Below, piece by piece: positions 48,905 through 59,387 of a stretch of 64,000 bases of DNA. The notes below the pieces were generated by a model. The model ran no database searches, had not been told where the DNA came from, and saw only the letters and a list, made by a program, of their open reading frames with translations. Each line of letters opens with the position of its first letter. The first letter of the stretch is position 1. The stretch is from JARRKC01 sp037388505. Lineage in GTDB: Bacteria > Acidobacteriota > UBA6911 > RPQK01 > JAPXNP01. The stretch is from assembly GCA_037388505.1 (NCBI GenBank), contig JARRKC010000006.1, positions 1-64,000 on the forward strand, written 5' to 3'. The translations under genes were made by a program, and so were the position numbers.

Positions 48905-50638
48905 ATGCGCGAACGGGGAGCCAACCGGACGACCAACCTCCTTCTCCTGGGAGTCGTGCTGGTGGGAGCGGCTCTCCGGATCTGGGGAGTCGGTTTTGGA
49001 CTTCCCATCAAGTCGAGTCTCTATATCCGACCGGACGAGAGCCTTCTGGTCGAGCCCGGCCTCCATCTGTTCGAGCGTTGGGGCGACCCTCTCTTCTACG
49101 TCTACCCCGCCCTGGTGATCGAGATCGTGGCGGTCCTGTTCCAGCTTGTGTTCTGGACGGGTCGTGTCGGCGGACATGTATCGCAGGATCGGCTGCTGCA
49201 GGATTTCGCCGCAGCTCCTTCAGCCTATTTCCTTGCCACCCGGTGGATTTCGGTTCTAGCGGGAATCCTCACCGTGTACATCGTCTTCAGGTTGACCGAG
49301 CGTCTGTCGGGGAACCGCTTTGCCGCTCTGGCTGCCGCTCTTCTTTACGCAGTGTCCCCTCTGGCGGTCAGAGATGCGCACTTCGGTGTGACCGACAACG
49401 TCATGGTCCTTTTCCTGAGCGTCTCTCTTCTGGCCGGTATCACTTACGTTTCGAGTGACGACGTTTCCGCCCGAAGTCCGGTTCCCATGGGAGCCTGGTT
49501 CGGGCTGGCTGCGGCAAGTAAATACACGGCCTTCCTCCTCGGCCCCCGCCTTCTGACTGCCGTCCTCTTCCGAGAAGGAAAGTCGCCTGCGCGCTGTCTT
49601 CGACGGCTTGCAGCCGTGACGCTGCTCCCGGCCGGCATCTTCCTTGCTCTCAATCCCTATGTGATTCCCAATCTCCGCTCGACCATCCACGAGTTGCTGG
49701 ACATCCTTCGTATTTTCTATCTGTGGCAGCCGGGAGACCCTCCCTGGGCGCTTCGAGAAGCGATATTGCAGGTCTTGAGGCCTCTGCGTTTCGGCCCGGG
49801 AGGTCTGGCGGGTCTGGCCTTGTGTGGTCTCGGAGTTGGTTTGAGTCTACGCTCGAACCGTAAGGAACGCGCCGCCGCCATCCTACTTGCAGGTTATCTG
49901 GGTCTTCACGTTCTTGCCCTTATTCCCTTCCGTCACCTGGTTCCCTATCGATACCTGCTGCCGATTCTGCCCCTGATTGCCGTCTTCGCGGGATCCAGTC
50001 TCCCGCACCTGCTGCGAGCGACGCAGCGAATACCGGTTCGGGTGGGGGCGGCGGCGATTCTGCTGTTCTGTTTGACGACGACCTTCTACCGTTCCGCTCA
50101 GATCGATGCAGTCCTTGCCGCGACCGACACTCGGACTTTGGCCGGAGAATGGATCGAGAAAAGGGTCCCGACTGCGATGCCGGTAGTGATCCTGTGCCCA
50201 CCCGAAGCTGAACCCCAGGTTTACGAGCACCGAGCCTCACTGATGCGAAGGACCGAGTATGTTCGTCGACGCTACGGCGAAGCAGCCGGGGAGTTCATCT
50301 CACGCCTGTACCTGGATCAGCTCGCCGATCGGCGCAGAGAGGCCAGCGGATGGCAGCTCTTTCGCTTTCCCGAGCTGTCCGAATGTCCGAACCGTGTGGT
50401 TGCGGTCGTCACCTGCGATCACCCGCTGCGGATGGGGCGGACGCCACCCGATCAGTCCGAACGATGGCAAGGAAGGATTCTCGAGAGCGTGAGCTTCCAA
50501 TCCTGTAAGGGAGCGGAGCAGGCTGCCTGGGACAGGATCGACGCTTTGTTCGTTCCTTTCACGCAACTGAGTAGGGTCGAACGCCCCGGACCGAACATCG
50601 AGATCCGTATCATCGACCGGGGAACGGATTTACCATAG
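48905..50638 (+). CDS. GT-C fold glycosyltransferase (GT39/ArnT-like)
   Basis: Starting at MRERGANRTTNLLLLG, the 577-residue protein has about ten transmembrane helices. The GT-C acidic motif lies in the first loop (SLYIRPDESLLVEPGLHLF), as in protein O-mannosyltransferases and ArnT. A periplasmic C-terminal part (from about 400) is soluble. These enzymes transfer a sugar from a polyprenyl-phosphate donor to a protein or lipid outside the cell. The GT2 gene that follows could supply such a donor. Confidence 0.85.
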   Translation: MRERGANRTTNLLLLGVVLVGAALRIWGVGFGLPIKSSLYIRPDESLLVEPGLHLFERWGDPLFYVYPALVIEIVAVLFQLVFWTGRVGGHVSQDRLLQDFAAAPSAYFLATRWISVLAGILTVYIVFRLTERLSGNRFAALAAALLYAVSPLAVRDAHFGVTDNVMVLFLSVSLLAGITYVSSDDVSARSPVPMGAWFGLAAASKYTAFLLGPRLLTAVLFREGKSPARCLRRLAAVTLLPAGIFLALNPYVIPNLRSTIHELLDILRIFYLWQPGDPPWALREAILQVLRPLRFGPGGLAGLALCGLGVGLSLRSNRKERAAAILLAGYLGLHVLALIPFRHLVPYRYLLPILPLIAVFAGSSLPHLLRATQRIPVRVGAAAILLFCLTTTFYRSAQIDAVLAATDTRTLAGEWIEKRVPTAMPVVILCPPEAEPQVYEHRASLMRRTEYVRRRYGEAAGEFISRLYLDQLADRRREASGWQLFRFPELSECPNRVVAVVTCDHPLRMGRTPPDQSERWQGRILESVSFQSCKGAEQAAWDRIDALFVPFTQLSRVERPGPNIEIRIIDRGTDLP

Positions 50639-50701
50639 GATTGACCCGGTAGGTCTGGTAAGCCCACGTCGGGCCAGCCGAGAGTTTCACAGGAGCATGC
50701 C

Positions 50702-51460
50702 ATGAGCAGCGATCTTGATCACTCTCAGGGGGCGCAGGAGAACGTCAATCTCGGGAATCGGCCGACGCTGTCGGTCGTCATGCCTGTTCATAATGAGGCC
50801 ATGTACCTGAAATCCACGCTCGAGAGCTGGATCACGATACTTCGGAGTTTGCAGGTTCCGTTTGAATTCCTTGCCTACGACGATGAATCGACGGACGGCA
50901 GTGGGGAGATTCTGGATCAAGGTTCCGAGAACTTCTCGGAGCTACATGTCGTGCATCAACCCCATCTCGGGCATGGGCCAACGATCCGAGACGGCTACGA
51001 AGCTGCGGCAGGTGAATGGATCCTGCAGACGGACTCCGACAAAGAAACTCCTCCGGGGGAGTTCGATCAGCTTTGGCCGCTGCGTGACAGCTATGATTTC
51101 GTAATCGGTCGGCGCGTCGGAAGAAAGCTCAAGTTCGGCCGCAAGATCGTGACCGCATGCGCCCGACTGGGAGTTCGATTCTTTTACGGATCCGGCGTTC
51201 GAGACGTCAATTCCCCTTTTCGCCTGATGCGAGGAGAGTTCGTTCGATCGTCGCTGCCGTTGATCCCCAAGGATTCCTTTGCACCCAATCTGCACCTGAC
51301 GGGACTGGCGATTCGTGGGAAATGGCGGGTCCGGGAAGTCCCCGTGATCTCGCAGAATCACCGGATCGCCAGTGTATCGAGACCGTTGCCGGTAACGTTC
51401 GGAAAGCTTCTCTCCCTTTTCGGTGAGCTCCGGACCGTGTCCCGAAGAGCCCGAACTTGA
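50702..51460 (+). CDS. GT2 glycosyltransferase (polyprenyl-phosphate sugar synthase-like)
   Basis: The 252-residue protein is a GT-A enzyme of family 2: LSVVMPVHNEAMYLKSTLE, YDDESTDGSGEIL, TDSDKETPPGEFDQL (the DxD-type metal site), and GSGVRDVNSPFRLMRGE, as in DPM1-like enzymes. It lacks a C-terminal membrane domain. It probably makes a polyprenyl-phosphate sugar on the cytoplasmic face. It lies 63 bases after the GT39-like gene and meets the YYY gene convergently. Confidence 0.87.
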   Translation: MSSDLDHSQGAQENVNLGNRPTLSVVMPVHNEAMYLKSTLESWITILRSLQVPFEFLAYDDESTDGSGEILDQGSENFSELHVVHQPHLGHGPTIRDGYEAAAGEWILQTDSDKETPPGEFDQLWPLRDSYDFVIGRRVGRKLKFGRKIVTACARLGVRFFYGSGVRDVNSPFRLMRGEFVRSSLPLIPKDSFAPNLHLTGLAIRGKWRVREVPVISQNHRIASVSRPLPVTFGKLLSLFGELRTVSRRART

Positions 51461-51491
51461 TCGGTTCAAGCGGCACGAAGGGCGCCCTCGA

Positions 51492-53981
51492 TTACTGCCG
51501 ACTACTCCGCACGCGATAGAGCACCGTATCTCCCTGTGTGAATACTCGGTCCCAGAAGACGCCGGCGTCGGCCTCGAATTTGGCCAGGCCCTTTTCTCCG
51601 TAGACAGCTCGTTCCAGGTCGCCGACCATGATGAAGTCCACATCGTATCGTTCGAGCACCGGAAGAATGTCCTGGCTGCGCGTCGATGAGTAGAGTCTTC
51701 GGACGTCCGCTCGCCTCCTCCGTACCTCAGCCCGAAAGTCCCTCGCCTGGTGCTGCTGGATTTCGTGTCCAGGCCAACCCAGGATCGTGGGCAGGCCTGT
51801 GGCCGAGCTTACCCTTCCGCCCGGGCCATAGTCGTCAGTGACGGCTTCGGCCAGAGTCGGCGCTCCGCTGACCTTCTTCTGCAGCCAGTGAATCGCGGCA
51901 AGATCCGTCTTCATCCTCAGCGTCTTTCCCTGCCAGGGATAGCGGACGTCTGCTAATGCGGCGAGCCCGTCGAGACCGAACCCGGAGGCCCCCTCGGTGC
52001 GGTCCAGCGCCCGAGCCCGAAAAGCCAGGACCGGGTACAATAAGGCCGCAGCCAGAACCACAGCCAAACCCACTTGCCATCCGTTTCCGATTCGCCGAGC
52101 AGCGTCTGCGCCCGTGTCGGAAGACAGCCGCACCAGACCTGCCGCGCACGACACGCTCCAGAGGCACCAGATCTCGAAGTAGAGCTTGAAGACGAGGTTC
52201 ATCCTCCCGATGTCGCCGTTGAGCGCGAAGAACTCCGGGATCAGGGAAAGCAGACAGCCGACGACAAGCAATCCGGTGATTCTCCGCTCATCAATCGAGG
52301 GAGTTCTCACAAAGAGGACGAGCAGAGCCGCGGTCAACAGGGACACCATCCAGACAGCGCCCGAGATCAGACCCATCTGTTCGAGCAGCGTCACCATGAT
52401 CAGGACCAAGAGCCCGGTCCACACCCCTATGTACCTTGGGAGTTGACGCCGCCCCGAACGACGGTCTCCGTCGGAAAGCCGGCTCCAAAGCCACCAAGCC
52501 ATAGTGAGGACGAACAATCCGTGAATCCACAGAAAAGCCGCCAGTGACGTCCGGCTCCCCTCCCAGAGTCTCACCCCACCGATCGGTGATTCATAGACCA
52601 GAAGGTGCGGAGTGAGGACCACGACCGCAACCAGGAGCGACAATCCGGCTTCCATCCAGTTCCTCCGTGTCCATTCGAGACGGGGAAGAACGAAGACCGC
52701 ACCGACGGTCAGCAAAACCGCCAGTGGTAGTTCCCACGGGTTGATGAGAACCACGGTTCCCAGCACAGCCCCGGTGACCAACATCCTCGATGGCCCGTAC
52801 GACCGATCACTCCGCCCTTGATCCCGACCCTTCCCCCCGACCAGCGTCAGGAGCAGAAAGAGAAGCGCCGGCAAGGCGATCAGATGTGGATGCAAATCCG
52901 CGAACAGCACGGAGAAGAGCGGGAACTCAGAGACAGGGGCCGCCTCGGAAGCAGGATGAGAGATGACTCGAGTTGCGCTCCAGTAGAGCGACGACTGGGA
53001 GTACGGCCACGCAGCCCCGCGGATGAGCCAGGCAAAGAAGCCCTGTGCGGTCTGCCAGAAGGGACCGATGAGAGGAACCGTCACGCCGCCCACCGTTTCT
53101 CCAAGCCTTCGGAAGCCGGAGACGATCAGCCTCGGCTCATAGAGGTTTCCAACACCCAGAAGAAGGACAGGGCCCCAGAGTGCCCGAACGAACGAGCGTT
53201 GCTGCACCTTTGGCCTGGTCTCCGGCTCGTCCTCGTTGGCCGTGGACGTCAATGCTCCGACGACCAGCAGGGCCCCGACGGCTGCGAAGGCGCCGATCGT
53301 CGGAACGGCGAGATTGAAGCCGATGGAAACGGGGACACCGGTCAGCCGGATCAGAAGGGCGAAAGGAACATATCCGAAATAGTAATAGTTCAGGGCATAA
53401 CCGGACAGCCATGGATCCGCCGGCGGAAAATGGGACGTCCGCACAACGGCATTGAGGATGCCCAGTTCCATCGGCTTTTCCCCACCCGTCGACGCGCTGA
53501 GAAGATCCGGATTGAGACAGCGAGCCAGGAGCAGGAGACCGAATACTCCCCAAAAGAGGAGTTCTCCACCTGCGATCCAGGTTCGATTCAATGCCGACAG
53601 ACCGGTCTCGGAGCCGGAACCGTCGAGTGACAGAACCCAGGCCAGACTGCTCAAGACAGCAAAGGCGATGAGCACGCCCCAGGGCCAGAATGCCACAACG
53701 CGTGTCGCGGCCAGAGCCCATCCTCCCCAGCTGACGAAGAAGAGTCCCGCCCAGCGCGCCAGGAACCAGCCCTGATCGGGCCATTCTCCGAACATTCGAC
53801 GGAAGAGCGGGAAGGTGAACCAACCAAGGGCCACGACTGTCAGACACCACGCCAATGAAGAAAACAGTTCCCCGAACGCCGGAATCAGGCCCCAACCGGC
53901 TGTCCCGGAAAGGCCACTCGAAGCTCGAGCCAGAACAGTGGCGAGCAGCGCTGCTGCCGGAACGTACGGCCGACGTTTCAA
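51492..53981 (-). CDS. DUF2298 'YYY' multi-pass membrane protein
   Basis: The 829-residue protein has more than fifteen hydrophobic segments and the hallmark NYYYFGYVPFAL, following GGEKPMELGILNAVV and TSHFPPADPWLSGY. The DUF2298/YYY family is a GT-C-like group of unknown activity that often occurs beside Agl23-like proteins. The C terminus ends in a soluble domain with RDFRAEVRRRRADVRRLYSS. The start overlaps the Agl23-like stop by four bases. It is the last gene of the peptide-modification run. Confidence 0.85.
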   Translation of the reverse strand: MKRRPYVPAAALLATVLARASSGLSGTAGWGLIPAFGELFSSLAWCLTVVALGWFTFPLFRRMFGEWPDQGWFLARWAGLFFVSWGGWALAATRVVAFWPWGVLIAFAVLSSLAWVLSLDGSGSETGLSALNRTWIAGGELLFWGVFGLLLLARCLNPDLLSASTGGEKPMELGILNAVVRTSHFPPADPWLSGYALNYYYFGYVPFALLIRLTGVPVSIGFNLAVPTIGAFAAVGALLVVGALTSTANEDEPETRPKVQQRSFVRALWGPVLLLGVGNLYEPRLIVSGFRRLGETVGGVTVPLIGPFWQTAQGFFAWLIRGAAWPYSQSSLYWSATRVISHPASEAAPVSEFPLFSVLFADLHPHLIALPALLFLLLTLVGGKGRDQGRSDRSYGPSRMLVTGAVLGTVVLINPWELPLAVLLTVGAVFVLPRLEWTRRNWMEAGLSLLVAVVVLTPHLLVYESPIGGVRLWEGSRTSLAAFLWIHGLFVLTMAWWLWSRLSDGDRRSGRRQLPRYIGVWTGLLVLIMVTLLEQMGLISGAVWMVSLLTAALLVLFVRTPSIDERRITGLLVVGCLLSLIPEFFALNGDIGRMNLVFKLYFEIWCLWSVSCAAGLVRLSSDTGADAARRIGNGWQVGLAVVLAAALLYPVLAFRARALDRTEGASGFGLDGLAALADVRYPWQGKTLRMKTDLAAIHWLQKKVSGAPTLAEAVTDDYGPGGRVSSATGLPTILGWPGHEIQQHQARDFRAEVRRRRADVRRLYSSTRSQDILPVLERYDVDFIMVGDLERAVYGEKGLAKFEADAGVFWDRVFTQGDTVLYRVRSSRQ

Positions 53982-56038
53982 GGCCTTTTCCTTCCTGTAC
54001 GATCCGGAGAGGAGCCTTCGGTTCCAGCAGTCCGCAACAGCAGGAGGACGGCTTGGGTCGGGGGGACCGAGAAACCCGGAAGGTCCCGGTAGTCACGTTC
54101 GTAGAACGCTCCCCAGAGGCCTCGCAAGAGGCTACGTCGAGGCAGCTGTGGCATCAACGAAGCCCATGTCAGGGCGTTGTAGCCTGCATCCGGCCAGCAC
54201 AAATACGGATACTTCCGGACTTCGAACCGACCGTTCAGCATCTCCTGCTGTTGATCGGTCAGCGGAGCCTTTGCGAGGATGACACGGGCATCTGTCTCGA
54301 GCGCGTCGGACACTGATGTGGTCTGATCTACATCCGACCGATCCCGCAGATACCAGCGCAGTGGGTAAGCAGCATCGACACTGACGCGGATGACGGCGGC
54401 CGCGTCGAGCGACTCCAGCCGGACGAGCAATCCCCGCATCCCGGGATCGGTGTGAGCAAACACGGCGGGTTCGATTGGGGACTCAGCGTGGACGAAATTC
54501 AACATCCAGCCGGTGCGCAGCCAGACGGCCGTTCCAACGATCAAGAATCCTGTCACCAGGACCCGGAGAGGCCACCGGCAGGATGACCAACCCTGGACGC
54601 CAACCAGGACCGCGGCTACGATGCCAATCGCTGTCCCCAGCCAGCCGGCGTTCACGGCCGTTCGATCGAGGACGCTCGAGATCTCGGCCCCCGTGTGCAA
54701 GAAGGAAACCCACGAAACGAACAGGAATGCCGGTACTGCCAGCAAACCCGCATCTTCGACGGAGAATCGCCGAAGCGACTCGAACAAGCGTCGCAGGCCG
54801 TCTCCTCCCAACCAACAGACAGGAAGAACGACATGCACCGCAAGCCACGGCATCTTCTCTCCGGCCAGCGAATAGGCGATGAGCGAAGCACCGAGCCAGT
54901 ACAGGCAGAACCACCAGAACCGCTCCTGCAGATCCGGCCCCTCGCTGACCTGACCGTCTCTGGGTTTCGTCCGATTGACTCTGGCGTGGAGGACCACGGA
55001 TACCAAAGCCAGAAGGACCGGCACGAACTCGTAAAGACCGACCAGCATCAGATAGTAGAACCACGGCTGCCCCCCGCGTCCTACAGGTTGCTGCTCGAGC
55101 CAATAGCCGACGCTTCCGAAAAAGCCGCTCACCAGACCGGACGGGTTCTTCAGGAACGTCGAGAAATAGAGCGCCTCAATGCCCCAACCGAGGGCGGCGA
55201 GGCGAACCCAGAGCGAGAAGTCCAACAGGCTTCGTTCGGATCGGCGACGCGACCAGGTTGCGGCCAGACACACCGCAAGCACAGCGCACAGGGACACGCA
55301 TCCGGCCGCTGCTTCGGGGGATGAGTGGATTCGATCGGCAAACGCACTCAAGCCGGGTACGGTGAGCGCCAGCGGCGCGGCAAAGGGGAGGAAGAGCGTG
55401 ATGTGAAGAATCGCCAACTCTGTTGCCGGAACCCGCGCGGACCCGGGCCGCCGGGCTGTCCAAGCCAGCCAGCAGGTCATAACGGCAGCGAAGATGAAAG
55501 CCACTTCCTTGGTGGTCACCGCCAGGCTCGAGACAATGACCAGCACGTAGAGATCGGTCGGAGCGCTGCGTTCGAGATATCGAAAACACGCCCAGATCCA
55601 GAGCGTGCAGAGTACGGCGATATAGATGTCGTTTCGAAGATACCGGCTGTAGAAAAGCAGCAAGGGGCTGAAGGCCAGCAGGAAGGCCACAGTCAGGGCT
55701 CCAACGCGGCCGACCCAGCGTCGGAAGAGCAGCGGGAGCAACACGAGCCCAATTCCGGCCAAGGCCGGCACCAGTCGAGCCGTGTAGTCGGACGCGCCGA
55801 TGAAGCGGAAGACCAGGGCATCCAGGTAGAAGAGGACCGGTCCGTGGCTGACGGGAGAATGAAAATACCCGCCGGTCTCAGCCAGCCTCCAGGAGAAGAA
55901 GGCATGGACGCCCTCATCGAAGCTCAGGAGACGGTCGCCGAGCCCTGCCAGGCGTACGGCTGCTGCTGTGGCGGCAAGGAGAACCCAGGTCGCTGTACCG
56001 CCTCGGGGAAGACCACGGGTCCGGATCCAATCCTTCAT
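53978..56038 (-). CDS. Agl23-type GT-C membrane protein (TIGR03663 family)
   Basis: From the ATG at 56038, with GGAGGAAGGA upstream, the 686-residue protein has many transmembrane helices. The GT-C first-loop motif lies in LLSFDEGVHAFFSWRLAETG, and SPVSHGPVLFYLDALVF follows. The family is known as flippase activity-associated Agl23 in archaea, where it sits with N-glycosylation genes. It overlaps both neighbours by four bases. The frame stays open upstream of the start but is non-hydrophobic. Confidence 0.84.
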   Translation of the reverse strand: MKDWIRTRGLPRGGTATWVLLAATAAAVRLAGLGDRLLSFDEGVHAFFSWRLAETGGYFHSPVSHGPVLFYLDALVFRFIGASDYTARLVPALAGIGLVLLPLLFRRWVGRVGALTVAFLLAFSPLLLFYSRYLRNDIYIAVLCTLWIWACFRYLERSAPTDLYVLVIVSSLAVTTKEVAFIFAAVMTCWLAWTARRPGSARVPATELAILHITLFLPFAAPLALTVPGLSAFADRIHSSPEAAAGCVSLCAVLAVCLAATWSRRRSERSLLDFSLWVRLAALGWGIEALYFSTFLKNPSGLVSGFFGSVGYWLEQQPVGRGGQPWFYYLMLVGLYEFVPVLLALVSVVLHARVNRTKPRDGQVSEGPDLQERFWWFCLYWLGASLIAYSLAGEKMPWLAVHVVLPVCWLGGDGLRRLFESLRRFSVEDAGLLAVPAFLFVSWVSFLHTGAEISSVLDRTAVNAGWLGTAIGIVAAVLVGVQGWSSCRWPLRVLVTGFLIVGTAVWLRTGWMLNFVHAESPIEPAVFAHTDPGMRGLLVRLESLDAAAVIRVSVDAAYPLRWYLRDRSDVDQTTSVSDALETDARVILAKAPLTDQQQEMLNGRFEVRKYPYLCWPDAGYNALTWASLMPQLPRRSLLRGLWGAFYERDYRDLPGFSVPPTQAVLLLLRTAGTEGSSPDRTGRKRP

Positions 56039-58530
56039 GGCGATCCTTCCTCCGGTCCGAGCGAACGGCGAGCACAGTCGTAGACCCGGCAGGGCCCGCT
56101 CCGGAAAAGGCATCGACAGCTCTCGTCGAAGATGGAAGACTCCTCGGGGAGCCCGAACAGTTTCCGCTCTCTCTCGCCGACGAAGACGAAACGAACGCCG
56201 AGTGCCCTCAGACTTCGTTCGAGCACCGTTGGAGTGCGCGCGGAATAGGTCGTGTCCACGAGCGCAGCCCGCTCTTCGATCATCCGCTGTCGTTCTTCCC
56301 CGGAACGCCATTGCGACTCATGGTCGATCCAGCCCAGAGGAGTCGGGTGACCAGTCAGAACACTGACCCGGTTGGAGGCAGGGTCTTCCCGACGGCCCAC
56401 CGATTCCAAGACCGCTGAGTGCGGCGGGAGATGAACGTCGATCCAGTGCAGCGTCGAATAGAGATCGGGGGCCTGGTCTCGGATCGACCTCAGTGCATCG
56501 AGGTCATGGACCTGCCAGCCGGATTGGCCGAGGCGGGAACTCGCAGCAGCCACTGGGTAGAGCAGGCTGCCGGCTGCAATCAGTAGAGCCGCCGTCCGCA
56601 GGTTTCGGAAGATACGTCCGTGCGGCCTCCAGCTGAGGCCGTAGGCCCCGGCCAACTCGATGAGGATCCAGGCCCCGTAGTGCAACTTGAAGACACTGTT
56701 GACTCGATTGCCGAAAGCGTCATGCAGGAACAGGAACTCCGGGAGAAGAAGCAGAGCGAGCCCCGCAAGAACGAGAATCAACACGAAGCCGAGGATCGGT
56801 CCGGTCGGGTCGTCTTCAACGACCGCTGCGCGAGCTCGGATTCTCGTCGAGCCGCCGCCAAGTGCGCGCAGCACGAGGTAGATGGAAGCCACAAGACCCA
56901 ACGCAACGAACGGCTCTCTGCTCCAGCGGAGCAATGCTGTACTGTTCAGAGCCTGCGTCTCTCCACCCAGGCTGGATATCCAGTCGACGATCCGCTTACT
57001 GTGATGAGCCCAAAGGAGCGCTCCCCCCAGGTACACAGGAACGGCCGTCACAGCCAAGGCCAGCCAGCGACCCGGAATTCGCCGGCTCGAGGGCGGAAGC
57101 ACCAAGAAGAAAAGCAGCGCAAGGCCCAACCATCCGGGCCCGACAGCTGCCACGAAATCCGCCGGGTACGTCGGAAAGAGAAGGTTGGGAAGCAGTCCGC
57201 GGACGTCGGCGTCGGAGGTAAGCAGATGGGGGGCAAAACAAAGGAACGCCACGAGAGGGATGGCCACCAGATCGATCCCTAACGCCCGAAGTACCCGGGG
57301 AGAAACACTCCGATCAGGCGAGCCGCTGTCAATCGACCGAAGACCCGACCACAGCACGGACCCTCCGATCAGGAGCGTTCCTGCCACGATATCCCAACTG
57401 TTGATGGCCGCGAGCGCACCCAGCAGGAACCCCAGGACGACTCGGTCCCTAACCTTCAGTTCGCCGGCCGGCCGTCGGACGGTCTTGGATCCCGTGCGAT
57501 CCGAGGCCAGAAAGACATTGAGCAGGACCAGGATCAGCAACACGAGTACAGGCGCGGATTGGAGGTGCGGATGATTGTCCCCCAAAATGAAGCTGAAGGC
57601 CGGAAACTCGGTGATCGCGGGCAGGGTCTGGCCCGAGAGACCGATGTCTCGAATCGCTCGACTGCTCAACCACCACCAGTCGGAACGTGAACCGGCATAC
57701 CGTACCAGATCGTAGATTGTACGGAAATTGCCGGCCAGGCAGACGAGCGCGACCGACAGTCCTCCTCCAACCACCCCCCGGCTCAGGAGCCAAGCCCCCT
57801 TGGAGGTCGATGAACCCTGGTAGGAAGATGTGTGGCTTCCGGCGGACACCAGATTGTACCCAACTCCGAAACAAGCACAGCAGAGCAGCGCGAACAGCGA
57901 CGCGAGCCCCAGGTTGTAAGTGAGAGTCGGAGAGATTCCTCCCAGCTTCCCGACGAAGACCTGCAGCCAGTAGCCAAAGTAGTAGTAGCTGACGGGAAGA
58001 CCGGCCAGCCAGGCGTCCCGAGCAGGAAAGACCGGACTGTGGGCAACGCTGTTCATGAACATCAGGTCGCTGGGTTGTTCGGTATGAGATGCAGTCGGCA
58101 GCATGGCCCGGAGAAACAGCAGAAAGGCAAACGCCAGCAGAAAGACCACTTCGATGGTCACAACCAGACGGAGGTTGTGGAGGACCCAGCTCAATGGTGG
58201 ATCTGCCGACTGCTGTCCGGATCTCTCCTGGGCGCCCAGGGTTCTCTTTCCGGTGTCAAGGAGGGTTGGCCCCCAGCCAAATGCCGCAACGGCCGCAAGG
58301 CAGAACCAGGCTGACGCGGGTCCGAATTGCCAAACGCCGTAGACCCATCCCGACCAACAGAGCCAACCCGACATGAGCAGTCCCGCCGACCGGGCCACGG
58401 AATACCCTCGATCCGGCAGATTCTTCGCATACCGGTAGAGGGTTGGCCAGACTGCCCACTGGCATGCGAGCAGGATCAGGTACCAGATGGCGACCTCCCC
58501 GATCGGAAAATCGGCGAGACCTCGACTCAA
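56035..58530 (-). CDS. Second DUF2298 'YYY' multi-pass membrane protein
   Basis: The 831-residue protein is a paralogue of the protein encoded at 51492-53981: VSYYYFGYWLQVFV, QPSDLMFMNSVAHSPVFPARDAWLAG and GDNHPHLQSAPVLVLL are the family blocks. It overlaps the HprK-like gene and the Agl23-like gene by four bases each. Having YYY, Agl23 and YYY in one operon suggests that the products act on the same lipid-linked or exported substrate. Confidence 0.85.
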   Translation of the reverse strand: MSRGLADFPIGEVAIWYLILLACQWAVWPTLYRYAKNLPDRGYSVARSAGLLMSGWLCWSGWVYGVWQFGPASAWFCLAAVAAFGWGPTLLDTGKRTLGAQERSGQQSADPPLSWVLHNLRLVVTIEVVFLLAFAFLLFLRAMLPTASHTEQPSDLMFMNSVAHSPVFPARDAWLAGLPVSYYYFGYWLQVFVGKLGGISPTLTYNLGLASLFALLCCACFGVGYNLVSAGSHTSSYQGSSTSKGAWLLSRGVVGGGLSVALVCLAGNFRTIYDLVRYAGSRSDWWWLSSRAIRDIGLSGQTLPAITEFPAFSFILGDNHPHLQSAPVLVLLILVLLNVFLASDRTGSKTVRRPAGELKVRDRVVLGFLLGALAAINSWDIVAGTLLIGGSVLWSGLRSIDSGSPDRSVSPRVLRALGIDLVAIPLVAFLCFAPHLLTSDADVRGLLPNLLFPTYPADFVAAVGPGWLGLALLFFLVLPPSSRRIPGRWLALAVTAVPVYLGGALLWAHHSKRIVDWISSLGGETQALNSTALLRWSREPFVALGLVASIYLVLRALGGGSTRIRARAAVVEDDPTGPILGFVLILVLAGLALLLLPEFLFLHDAFGNRVNSVFKLHYGAWILIELAGAYGLSWRPHGRIFRNLRTAALLIAAGSLLYPVAAASSRLGQSGWQVHDLDALRSIRDQAPDLYSTLHWIDVHLPPHSAVLESVGRREDPASNRVSVLTGHPTPLGWIDHESQWRSGEERQRMIEERAALVDTTYSARTPTVLERSLRALGVRFVFVGERERKLFGLPEESSIFDESCRCLFRSGPCRVYDCARRSLGPEEGSP

Positions 58531-59387
58531 GTCACACTCCTGCGGATCGAAGACGACTCCCGTGCTCGAACCGGATCTGGAGGTTGATCTTCCTCGACGA
58601 GTCCCCGAACGAATTCAGCCGCCTCCTCGGGTTGTGACCACCACAGTCTCCAGGCCGAAGCCCCTTGCCAGAGCTCAGAGAGGCGTGAGAGATGAGAGGC
58701 CAGGAAGTCGGGATGGTTGGTCGAGCAGTTGGCCAGCCAGGCAATCCCTTCCGCTCGTGACATTCTCCTGGAAGAACAGCGAATGCCGGGGACGAACTCC
58801 GGGAAGATCGCGTACCGGATCCGCGGACGGGAATCTTGCGGCGCCAAGAGGTTTCGGGGAGGTACGACGTACTGGATGCCCTTGCGAGAACTGCCGGCGA
58901 TACGCCAGCCCGGCTTCCCGGCGACCAGACGCTCAGCCCCAAACCGAATTCGGAAGGGTTTCGGATAGGGAATGGCATGCCCGTCCAGATCAACGCCCAC
59001 CGCTTCCTCCGACAGATAGGCGAATCCACCTGATGCTACGAGTGCAAGCGAAAGCGTGCTCTTTCCGCAATGACTCGGTCCTGCCAGCAGGACGACGGAA
59101 TCGGTCCCCAGAGGAAGCAATGCCGCGCTGTGTAGAATCAGGCAGTCTCGTGCATCGGGGAGCAGCCGGTCATAGACGAAGGACTCGATGACGTCGAAGG
59201 CATCGAACGGCGAACCCACGGATTGCCGAAAATGATCAGGTCGTTGCAGGATCCAGCCCGTAGCTGAGGATTCGAGGAGGAACTCCGACGCGGTCTCCGC
59301 GTCGGTCTCGGGAAGGGTGCTCAGCAATTGATCGAGAATCCGCGCAGCGTCCGGACGGACGGCCCGGATTCGGACCGCCTTACTCAA
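58527..59387 (-). CDS. HprK-like kinase associated with PqqD
   Basis: The 286-residue product has a P-loop GPSHCGKST (103-111), preceded by CLILHSAALLP, the pattern of HPr-serine-kinase-like proteins found beside PqqD and nucleotidyltransferase genes. In some lasso-peptide clusters such kinases phosphorylate the peptide. The start is uncertain: TTG at 59387 overlaps the PqqD stop by eight bases and fits the domain, while an ATG at 59432 would overlap it by 53 bases. It overlaps the next YYY gene by four bases. Confidence 0.75.
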   Translation of the reverse strand: MSKAVRIRAVRPDAARILDQLLSTLPETDAETASEFLLESSATGWILQRPDHFRQSVGSPFDAFDVIESFVYDRLLPDARDCLILHSAALLPLGTDSVVLLAGPSHCGKSTLSLALVASGGFAYLSEEAVGVDLDGHAIPYPKPFRIRFGAERLVAGKPGWRIAGSSRKGIQYVVPPRNLLAPQDSRPRIRYAIFPEFVPGIRCSSRRMSRAEGIAWLANCSTNHPDFLASHLSRLSELWQGASAWRLWWSQPEEAAEFVRGLVEEDQPPDPVRARESSSIRRSVT